NCBI RefSeq assembly: GCF_910592395.1
Contig: NC_088317.1
Location: 3,102,001 to 3,162,000 of the forward strand
DNA: 60,000 bases
Direction: 5' to 3'
From: Lineus longissimus
Taxonomy: Eukaryota > Nemertea > Pilidiophora > Heteronemertea > Lineidae
Below the pieces are notes generated by a model that was not told the DNA's origin, did not search any database, and saw nothing but the letters and a program-made list of their open reading frames with translations. Position numbers and translations under genes: made by a program. Numbering within the stretch: the first letter of the stretch is position 1; each line of letters starts with the position of its first letter. Below, piece by piece: positions 51,188-60,000 of the stretch.

Positions 51188-52033
51188 AAAGAAACTTTTC
51201 AAAAATTGCACTTTGAGATTTTACCGGGATTCAAAACGTATTCTCTCCGCCCCAGCTTCTATATAATTAATTAATGAATTGATCAATTAATTGATTGATT
51301 AAAAATACAGCCATGAATTATATTCTAATGAGATTTTGAACAGACTATGCCCAATAAGGCATAAACACTTGGCATTCCGTCCGTAATTCTCGCCCGAAAA
51401 GCGTCACTGAACGTGACCCACTTTATAGATTAGGCCAAATTGTCACAAACGATCTCATGAAAAATATATTGATATTGATTTACGTCTTTGTTTACATTCA
51501 TTCTGGGTCGAAGAACTATATAATATGCATATCGAAAGGAAAATGGAACGCCATTGTAACGTTATCGGACATTGACAATGACCGGGCGTTCAAATCGAGG
51601 AAGTAAAAAGGTTTGCGAACGACTTTAGTATTTATAAATGGCCGCTTTCTCAACCCTTATGAAAACATAACATATCAAAGGACGAAAATTGTAAATGTAA
51701 TTTATTTACAGCGATTTTCTGATTGAAATTTTACCGATTCTTCACAATACATATGAAAGCTGTGAACGAAGCTATAATCCAATCTTGCGTAAGGAATTTG
51801 GTGGAGGCGCGCAGTTTGGGCCGCCGTACCCTATCTCCCAATGAGAGGAACAACTCACCACCGGGAACCACCTGTGCGTGACGGCTATACACCCTTTCCA
51901 GTTTTGGCGCAAGAACGAATAGGGGATGTCAACCACAACCCGAGTGCACTGAGAAAGTAGGACCACTATGACCACCCGTGGTCGGGTATTATGTTTTAGC
52001 CCATTTTAGCTTTAGCAAGTCTGAAGGGTAAAT

Positions 52034-52070
52034 CGAGCGAAAGGACTTCTCTGTTAAGTCCTTTCGCTCG
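52034..52070. repeat. Perfect hairpin, 15-bp arms and 7-nt loop
   Basis: CGAGCGAAAGGACTT and AAGTCCTTTCGCTCG flank the loop CTCTGTT. No T-run follows, and no gene end is known nearby. Confidence 0.75.
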
Positions 52071-53366
52071 TTGATTGTAATATTTCCAAGGACCTCACAA
52101 GTCCGTGTTCTTTCCGTTTGCCGTTACTGAACTGCCTGGGGCGATTGGCAAAAGCTTGACCCATGATAGATACAATGAACAATGGCTGATATCAAACATG
52201 TCAAAGGCAACGCCTAATCAATGTGGCAATGATATATCGGCTATACTTTTTATCGGAATGTGCCAAGTGTGTACATGTACCTGCGTGACGAAGCATGTCA
52301 AATGATTTTCAAAAGATTGACTTCTTCTGCCTTTTGTTATCAAAGGAATCTATCCGGGTCGCGATGAATTCCCCAATCTTCGCTGATCCGGTCTATTGCG
52401 GCGGTCGACACTTGGTAGGTGCGTTCCTGCTCACTGAACTTGGTTACTCTAAAGTCTAAACTAATGCCGTAATGCTGCAGAAAACTCGAATGCCTCCACC
52501 ACGGACGTCATGTCTATGAATAGAATACATATTTATAGCGAGTTTTCGCAAATCCCCAAAACGCCAAGGTGAACCCCTGTCTCATTGTTCGACATCGTGA
52601 TCAGGAGCTCGAACAATTGGATAGGCGTTCACGTTGCCGTTTCTTGGCTTTGCGAAAACTCCCTAATGTGTATAGAGATCCGTTCAACAACCGACTAAAA
52701 AGCGAATCACGCGAGTCTTGTATTGATGGTCTGCACTAAATCCGATCCGCCATAGTACGGATGGTCGGTCACATGATCGATGGCCGCCGGGTGCAGCCTA
52801 CGACATCATGAACCCGGACCTGTATCGATTTTTCTCGGGAACATTCAGGAAATACACTCAACGACCAAGCAGCGGGACGGGAAAAGCGTAGCTAGCTTTT
52901 TGGTTTTGAGGGCAAAATGCTCTCGGGGGGAGGGGGAGGCGGAGCAAACTGATTCTTTTAGAGATGTTCGGCCAAAATCACGGTCAAAAACACATTTGCC
53001 CTCATCCGAAGACAGGTAGTGCAGTTATCGCACTGCGGTCACAAGATTACCTCGAATACTTCACTTCTGCTCTTGAATACGAATCGATCCGCTTTTGCTG
53101 GTATGACGATAAAATGTATTGTTAGTCTACAAAAAAGAAAACGTACCACCACGACAGCTGCTAACATATGTTCCACTAGTCTATTGATTGTTATTTCCTT
53201 TCCATCTCGTACAGACCGTTATCAAGCGCATCAACGCATCGTCATACTAGTATCTAAAACGTGTCATTTACTTTTTCAACATGATACATGTATAAAACAG
53301 CAGGGCCTTTAGGTGGGGTATGGGCGTTACTCCCCTCCCCAGACGTCATTTATGTACATTACAATG

Positions 53367-53411
53367 TCATCATTATTATCATTAATATCATTATCATTTT
53401 CATTATTATCT
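53367..53411. repeat. ATC/ATT low-complexity tract
   Basis: Irregular repeats of ATCATT and TTATCATT, a degraded microsatellite. Confidence 0.8.
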
Positions 53412-53708
53412 TTGAGAAAACCCTTGAACCCGAACTTTACATATTCAAGGTGTTCGGTGTGACAAGCAGTATCTCTACTAAGTGTATGGCGATAGCTATC
53501 TGCGTAGAGAACGGTTCACTCCCCCGACTGTTGCCGGCCATAGTCTATACATGTATCGCAGTTTCCATGCTCATACTCTGAAAATTACAGAGGCTACCAA
53601 AATGAGGTATGGACCTTACGACAGCAGTATATATGGCTGTCAGTGGCGGATGAGCGGCGATAATACGATGATATAGTAGCAGACCGCTTAGGCCGTCAAG
53701 CGAGCTGG

Positions 53709-53769
53709 TATCGTTATTCCACTGCAGCTGTCGTTATTGGATCGATTGGATATCTTGTAACGAGTGACT
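53709..53769 (+). repeat. Short direct repeat, copy 1
   Basis: TATCGTTATTCCACTGCAGC and the following CGATTGGATATCTTGTAACGAGTGACT recur at 54032-54089 with substitutions and a 3-nt indel. The second copy lies at the end of a 110-codon plus-strand frame (53774-54106). Confidence 0.7.
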
Positions 53770-54031
53770 TAGTGTGCCTATTGAGATGACGGCTTTAATA
53801 CGTGGCATATCTGAATCAGCAGAATTTGGCATATTGCCGCTTCCTCTTCTCGAAGAGTTCATCCATTTAACAACCATCACGCGAATGCAGGCGTACTTTT
53901 ATTCGCTGATATTTAGGAAAGCCATTGGACATTGGCCGCAGAGTCTCTTCCGACAGCACTCTGAGGCCATGAGCCATGATGGAGCATCGATAGCTACCAC
54001 CCTCCCTCGAATCCGAGCCCGCAATCCTGAT

Positions 54032-54089
54032 ATCGTTATTCAAATGCAACTGTCGCCATCCGAGCGATTGGATCTTGTAACGGGTGACT
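54032..54089 (+). repeat. Short direct repeat, copy 2
   Basis: Second copy of the 53709-53769 unit (TATCGTTATTCAAATGCAAC and CGATTGGATCTTGTAACGGGTGACT). The copies translate to similar peptides in one frame (IVIPLQLSLLDRLD and IVIQMQLSPSERLD), which may mean a decayed coding repeat or chance. Confidence 0.7.
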
Positions 54090-54961
54090 ACCCGCAATGG
54101 CGTTAACACTTTCTCGTCGGGCTGATTAAGCAAATTACCGGATTGTAAGGTACACTTGCACCAGCGGTATCCTACAGTGTAGGCCGGTCACCCAGCTAAC
54201 TTGCAGTTTCTATTACAGCGAGATAGGAAACCCCTATCGGCGACTTCGTGTAACCTACTCTGATTTGCCCCTGCTTACAAGTGGCCAGAAAAGAGTCGGT
54301 AAAAGGAATAATAACCAAGCCATATCGTGTCGTCCGGCCATTTTGGCAAGTGATATCACACTTAGATTGTGGTGCCATCTTTGTACAGCCATAATAACTG
54401 AACGGCTGCATGAGAAAATGGACTCCGGTCCCCTTCCAGTTCACCAAGACCTCCAGGCAAGAACTCTACGGTTTGATATCATTTTGGCTGAAATCAGACT
54501 GGTTTCTGATTCCCAGCCTGGCTATGCTTCGACAACATACAGGAGAAAGCCCCTTCGGAAAAAAAACTACAGCAGAAACAGAGACAGGTCAAAATGGCTC
54601 TTCATTTACTTCTTGATGAAAGCGTCACGAATGATAACGTGAAATCACCAGATCATGCCTCAAGAAAACCCAATTTTTAAAAAAGCGACTGTTTTTTAGT
54701 GGTCGACAGTCGGTGCTGCTAGATCCAGAGAGAATCTGCTCGCAAATGGCGGTCGGAGACAGGCACGGTCGGAGTACTCCTCAATTTTTTTTAGTATTGG
54801 GATGCCTCCACTCCCGCGAGCTAGGAAGAAAACGAAATGAAATTTTGCCATCACGAGTGTATTTGCTACGTGCCTTCCAGATAAAATTCACTGCATATAC
54901 ATGTACATATGCGAACCAAGGATACGACAAGTAATGTCAGTATGGCAAAGAACTGAGACAA

Positions 54962-55115
54962 TACAGGTCGTCCTCGTGAATACTTTTATCGGATGCCATT
55001 TTGAAGAGGCCTCTTGGGGTGCCATATATTGCATGTATTATAATTGGCTATTTATACTCCATGAACAGTATTATTTAAATGTTATTGTATGTACAGGTTG
55101 TCACTGTCATTGACT
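54962..55115 (+). repeat. Inverted repeat pair, left arm
   Basis: This 154-bp segment (TACAGGTCGTCCTCGTGAAT and onwards through GAAGAGGCCTCTTGG) is the reverse complement of 59032-59185 with scattered substitutions. A 70-codon plus-strand frame across it is not supported as a gene because the copy is diverged. It marks the left edge of a ~4.2-kb bracketed region. Confidence 0.88.
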
Positions 55116-55228
55116 TAAGATCTGTAAGCCACACCAGCGGGTATTTCTAATGTTTTGTTAGTCAATGTTCCATGGCGGTATGGGAAGCGGCGCTTTGCAG
55201 ATTGTGCATGACACGTAACAGTAAAGGC

Positions 55229-55270
55229 GGTACCAGGGCCTACTTAGTACTACTTAGTACTACTGGTACC
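55229..55270. repeat. Small palindromic segment with an internal 10-bp direct repeat
   Basis: GGTACCAG and CTGGTACC flank two copies of TACTTAGTAC, which is itself nearly palindromic. Confidence 0.6.
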
Positions 55271-55719
55271 CTTTAATAATTTGTGGTCCTCCGAAACGTC
55301 TGGTCCTACTTTTATAGTACAGAAAGGATAGGCTACCGGTATTCAGGACTGAGGACATCCCGTATTATCGTCTCTTTTAGCATACATACGCATAACCGCC
55401 GTGAAATTCTTCTTAAATCTGCATGGTTCGTCATAAAAACACACAGGTAATTTACACCACGAGACAAATTACACGAATTGAACGGACATGATATTCACAT
55501 CGCATCCCGCAGTTAGTAATCGATTCTTAATTCTGAAAATAAAAAATGCAGCTGCTCATCTTCCAGAAAAGGCTGCGTTAATGGGAAAGTGAAAAAGACT
55601 TGTTATGCATATATGTAAGTGTATCGCATTCTATCCACACCGTATGAGCTTTACCGGCACTTTTCCCAAAAGGGAGGTTGGAGCTTCTGATCAGGTATCG
55701 GCCTATTAGAAGGCACCTA

Positions 55720-56166
55720 TCATGCTTGTTCGACAGAGTTCAGCATGTCCATGATGACAAGTACCAGGCTTCCGATTGGCCAATACCTGTCACCTGACTG
55801 GAAACAACACATTATTCTCGCCTCACTGAAATTGGCGTATGGAACGTACCGTACCCCGAGTTCAGCGCCGATCCCTTCTTTGCAATGAACATAGCCCTCG
55901 CGGAGCAGAGCCCAGCTCGCGTCGATGCAAGCCGAAGCAGTTGTCGTAAATATCGCAAATGCTAAAATGTGAATAAATCCATTACGTTTGAGTTGGTATC
56001 GGCTGCACGTTTCCCACATTCGATAATGACGCGCCGCGGCCACAGGGGGAAATGACTGGATTCTCATGCAGCGGGGTAGTACTGGAGGAGAAATATTGCG
56101 GGGCACCATGATCATATTCGTCACGGAATGAGATGAGATGAAGCCTGGAGTAATGTTACCATGCAA
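55720..56166 (-). CDS. Candidate small secreted-protein ORF
   Basis: A 148-codon frame is clearly richer in G+C than its flanks. From an internal methionine near residue 50 it shows a signal-peptide-like layout: a basic stretch (QLKRNG), a hydrophobic core (FIHILAFAIFTT) and a small-residue cleavage site (TASA), then a mature part starting at a cysteine and holding four cysteines (one CC pair). If it is the secreted precursor, the mature chain is about 70 residues. A good donor (CAGTCAG then GTGACA) lies within the frame shortly after the CC pair, so it might instead be a first exon. Export is inferred only from the hydropathy pattern; no family was recognised. It lies between the two arms of the inverted repeat at 54962 and 59032. 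Confidence 0.3.
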   Translation of the reverse strand: MHGNITPGFISSHSVTNMIMVPRNISPPVLPRCMRIQSFPPVAAARHYRMWETCSRYQLKRNGFIHILAFAIFTTTASACIDASWALLREGYVHCKEGIGAELGVRYVPYANFSEARIMCCFQSGDRYWPIGSLVLVIMDMLNSVEQA

Positions 56167-58489
56167 TTCTAAGTTAATTGCTCCGGAAATTCAATAAAAA
56201 TAGCTTTTAAGTGCAAATGGCGGAGTGGAATTAAAATGAATGTTGATTGCTTTCAATTTGTAATGCATTAATTATTTGCAGTGAATTTGAATATAACTGT
56301 TAAAACAGTTATATTCTGTTCTTTAAAGCCCGAAACAACAACCTGAGATGACAATCCAACCAAAATTAAAATGAAAGAAATTTTTGATTATTATTCGTAT
56401 TTCACACGAAGAAGGAAAGTCGTTGATTGTCTATAGAAATATCGAAATGGCGGGCATGGCCGATTTCCCCATTTTGCCGTGCCATCTTGCGAGACGATCG
56501 GGCAACAATCTCCATTTCAGTGTGATGGGGTTCTGCTGTTGCGATCTCATACAAGCAATAGTGCGTGACATCCATTTTATGTGTTTATTCCTGTGCATGA
56601 TTTCTATACCAATTGGTCTTACATCCATTGACGTCCAGGGGCCTGTACATAGATCTCGAACGTCTAATGGATGCCGTCCTGATATAGGAAATGCTCAGGA
56701 AGAAACGCATAAAATGGATATCCCGTACAATTGCCGCTTATCGTCAAGAGAGAGAGATTTATAGTTCTAAGGAAGGCAAACATTGATAAAGAAATAACTG
56801 AATGATGCGTAGATAACGATAGTTTATTCAAATAGGCATGTCGCGTACCGACTGTGGAAATCTCCGTGAAATGGGGGATCATCCTCCCTTTGTAAGGTGT
56901 GCAAATATTATGACGGCCGCGTTACGTTTCCTAATACATGTATACACTACGGATTCATAGGATCGAATACGATCATCATTTGTAGGACTGTGCGTGCGTG
57001 CAATCATGATACTTGTAGTAGCTTATGGACGCAGCTTACAGTAACACACAACAGATTCTCACGCACACAGTTACCAACCAATCAGTCTCGAAGGGGAAGG
57101 CCGTTAGTCCTCATTGCATTTACTGGTGGCTCAGGAAAATAGATATACATGTACACAATGCCGCAGTGCAGTTATGCATGCCAATTCGTTGAAACTAAAA
57201 GGTCTACACCGAGTCTCATCGTGTTTGCATGCATGATAACTACGGCAGTACTTCATTGTTTATTTCATTTTTCCTTAGCCACTAGTAAATACAATAAACA
57301 CGAAAAGCCTTCCCCTTTAATATCCATATGACGCCTCTAGAATTATGTTATGACCGGAGTTTTAAAAATCCAATTTCGCTCAGTCTGCCGATCGCGAGGA
57401 TGAACAGTTGCGTTATTGGAAAAGGGATAAAAACTAATGGCATTATTCTCTTGTTTTATATCGTATTTTCTTCGTGCGTTGTATCGAGTTACCAAATTCG
57501 CTACATAAATGTATAATGTAGAATTTACAAAAAATGACAGAGGTACGTTAATGCTCTCAGCGGTTTATTGGATTGGGTGAATATATAACTGGTAGTTGAG
57601 AGAGGTAATTTGTCTGTGATGTCATGTCGCCTACATGTACATGTTCATGTACGTGTAGATAGAAGACACTACTGCTTCTGGTCTTCAAACATTGGGTGAC
57701 AGAAATACACCGTATATCGTTTGCATTAGGCAATGTAGGATTTATAGCCAATTTCCCTAGGAGTTTCGCATAGGTTTATATAACCAATCCTAGCATAGAT
57801 TATCCACATTGCCGACGAACCTAATTGAAAACTAAAATATCGAATGACGTTCATAGCGTATTCATCGTGAATCTATAAAAACAGACCAGATCGAAAACCG
57901 ATCGAAGAAAATTGATTCGACGCAAAACGATCACGTGATTTCAATTAGATTAAGGTTGGCGAAATCAAGGATTGGCACTTGAGATTCACGCACATAAACA
58001 CGAAAATGATACTTTATCTAATTTTGAACACGAGTTTCACTCTTGAGTTACCTGTGCATTACGTGTAATGCAAAGCTTTTCCTAAATCTACAGAACTGTA
58101 CCCAACTTAAGGTGAAATCTCTGCATTTGTAATTTGATCGTATCGTGCAAGAAGAATTTGTAGTTGTAAATTACATGTCATTTCGCGATCGCGATCAATT
58201 TGATTCACGTGAAATTGTTGACGTGTCCATATACTTACTACAGCTCTTTAAAAACAAGAAACTATGCAATTGTATCAAGCGCAGAGAAAATCTAGCGATA
58301 CTGTTTTATTCGTATTTCACACGTCGGTCTTAAAAACTCCCTAGCGGTTGTTTGGCGATAGCAGCTTACTCCCTTGGAAGGTTGCAAGTTGAGCCACATA
58401 CTGTCCGCTGTTTCCTAGCGACTGCAGTGTTATAACTTTACCGGGGCTACAATTGTAGCACTTTACAATGTATCTTATTTAATTTTCAG
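56167..58489. other. No supported gene
   Basis: Interior of the region bracketed by the 154-bp inverted repeat. A 126-codon plus-strand frame at 56384-56764 is matched by an open minus strand and has no coding signal that I trust. Confidence 0.5.
56289..56316. repeat. AT-rich hairpin, 12-bp arms
   Basis: GAATATAACTGT and ACAGTTATATTC are exact reverse complements around TAAA. Confidence 0.7.
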
Positions 58490-58586
58490 AAGGAAATCAG
58501 TAGTTTCATCTCTCTACGACTTGACCACCTAGCAGGAGATCGACCCCAGGAACGCGGATCCGACCAACTCCTGCGTCCCCAGTCAG
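58490..58586 (+). CDS. Candidate plus-strand exon
   Basis: A good acceptor (TATCTTATTTAATTTTCAG) and a donor (AGTCAG then GTACAT) bound 97 nt in which only one frame is open, giving KEISSFISLRLDHLAGDRPQ and a further Ser/Arg/Gln-rich dozen residues before the donor; a stop follows right after it. It is GC-richer than its flanks. No neighbouring exon was found and the product is not recognised. Confidence 0.25.
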
Positions 58587-59031
58587 GTACATGAAGGCAC
58601 TCGGCCTGCAGTCCCCCATTACGACCCTCAGCAAGACTTAGCGTCAAGCGATCACCTCCGTCTTATCATGCTAGCGCGTTTGTGGTGAATCAATTTCACG
58701 TTTTTTCTCGCAAACGATCGATCAGTGGATACCTCCCCGGGAGAGCCGTCGATATAAATTACGTAGTATATGCATGTATATTTCTGACGAGGTTCATGTA
58801 ATCGAATTACTCGTCGAAGCACGCAGTGCTAAGCCCTGGTTCAAAGGAATAATAAGCTCTGTTTGTCGTACAAAGCATTACGATTGCAATCGCAGTTGGC
58901 AGCACAAAAAACAACACGATCCATGTACATGTACTATAAATATCCCGGATACATAAAGCCACCATTCGCCGCTGTCGCAGGAGCTTATTTCTATCGCCAT
59001 GTCGGTTATGCAATTCACTTTCTTGATCTTT

Positions 59032-59185
59032 AGTCAATGACTGTGACGACCTGTGCATACAATAACATTTAAATAACACTGTTCATGGTGTTTAAATAGC
59101 CAATTATAATACATGCAATATATGGCACCCCAAGAGGCCTCTTCAAAATGGCACCCGATACCGATATTCACGAGGACGACCTGTA
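59032..59185 (-). repeat. Inverted repeat pair, right arm
   Basis: Reverse-complement partner of 54962-55115, containing CCAAGAGGCCTCTTC and CACGAGGACGACCTGTA. Around it (58990-59580) are several shorter direct echoes such as GTCGGTTATG (59001 and 59266) and CCGTCGTCT (59248 and 59398), so this end is repeat-rich. Confidence 0.88.
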
Positions 59186-60000
59186 TAACTACATATGAAG
59201 TAAATGTATATGAATCCGAAATATCAAACCTTATATCAGCATTTGCCGTCGTCTACTCCCCCAAGTGTCGGTTATGAAATTCTGAATTTGTTTCTTGCCT
59301 ATTCGCAAGCGAGTGTCTAATTCTTGATGAAAAAAAAAAAACTTCAACTACTACAGATACAAAATAAGTGTTTATGAATCTGAACCTTAGCATTTACCGT
59401 CGTCTGCTAAGCTCTCTTTGGCTCCAATCTTCTGTTTTTGTCGACTCTTTTTATCTGACGGATTACACGAATGTATCAGAATGTCTTTTCGTATTTTTGA
59501 TGGCTTCCAGCTGAAAACCGATTTGGTTATCACAAACATGCAAAAACGATGAATGTACAACAAATCTGAATTTAGCTTATACATGTACATAACCTCCACT
59601 TAATGGAGCATTTATTCATTGTATCACGCCATCCTCAGTCACTCTGACACGTATGGGACGTTCGTGCCCGGTGCGAAAAAAACACCCTCGTCTCAACTAA
59701 ATTACGTAACAAGATTTGAAAAGAATCTTCAGCGCGCTTTAAAAGAAAACGTCATTTGTGCCTCGCTTACACTTCGTTTTAGCTATCTAAGACAGAAATC
59801 TCGTCTTCTACGCAAGTTTAATGTGTCCCTATTAGCCCAGCCTTCTCACTCAATTTGGATTTTTCTGTAGCAGACAACGAAGCCGTGAGCGATAGTAATT
59901 CCACAAATGTCGTTAGCCGCGGCCGGGAATTGTAACAACACGAACGCTGAGCGTCTATGTTGTCCTGGCGACGTAACGTACGAGGATACCACTGGTCAAG
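59186..60000. other. No supported gene, repeat-rich start
   Basis: Short echoes of the 59.0-kb repeat region continue to about 59580. A plus-strand frame at 59619-59870 has no splice or codon support. Confidence 0.5.

Larger units (their letters stand above)
51188..54961. other. No supported gene
   Basis: Contains the 52034 hairpin, the 53.4-kb ATC tract and the 53.7/54.0-kb direct repeat. Plus-strand frames of 110 and 125 codons (53774-54106 and 54265-54642) lack splice or codon support; the second overlaps another open frame. Confidence 0.5.

Noticed and set aside
54265-54642. 125-codon plus-strand frame
   Set aside because: Overlapped by a second open plus-strand frame; no domain or codon signal.
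56384-56764. 126-codon plus-strand frame
   Set aside because: The minus strand is also open over part of it; the composition is not protein-like and there is no splice context.
1-60000. tRNA genes
   Set aside because: I looked for GGTTCGAATCC-like B boxes (for example near 44710 and 49095) and found none with a matching A box and acceptor stem. A covariance-model scan would settle it.

Overview
The window looks like nuclear DNA of a eukaryote, most likely a marine invertebrate. Intergenic DNA is AT-rich, introns have GT..AG borders, there are no operons or ribosome-binding sites, and CpG is not depleted. The palindromic octamer TACATGTA is scattered throughout (about 38 hits by hand against roughly 2 expected), and AGGCCTA-type words are common. 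Such words remind me of echinoderm, hemichordate, mollusc or lancelet genomes; that assignment is an inference, not a result.

One protein-coding gene is well supported, on the minus strand. Its main exon (41520 down to 38479) is 3042 nt, open throughout, and encodes 1014 residues of a largely disordered, proline/serine/glutamine-rich protein with two PLDLS motifs, the type recognised by the corepressor CtBP. A 386-nt intron with consensus borders separates it from a basic exon (38092-37874). Two further minus-strand exons with matching character lie far downstream: 12160-12050 (joins in phase 0 and continues an acidic/amphipathic helix) and 10542-10444 (lysine-rich, nuclear-localisation-like). 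If they belong together, the gene spans at least 31 kb with an intron near 26 kb, and both its true 5' end and its 3' end remain unidentified. I do not recognise the family. The composition suggests a nuclear transcriptional or chromatin regulator.

The rest is mostly intron and intergenic DNA with weak coding candidates: a secreted-protein-like frame at 55.7-56.2 kb, a possible exon at 18.4 kb, a C-terminal-exon-like frame at 6.6 kb, and a possible TATA promoter at 29.7 kb. Repeats are clearer. They include a 31-bp tandem array (1.96-2.27 kb), a 15-bp array (21.2-21.5 kb), a diverged tandem duplication (5.2-5.5 kb), a pogo/Tigger-like miniature element (12.83-12.90 kb), a 33-bp perfect hairpin (50.75 kb), a palindromic element with two copies (35.7 and 21.0 kb), and a ~154-bp inverted repeat pair bracketing 55.1-59.0 kb.

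No tRNA, rRNA, CRISPR array or prokaryote-type system was seen. Most short open frames here show no codon or splice signal and are left out.
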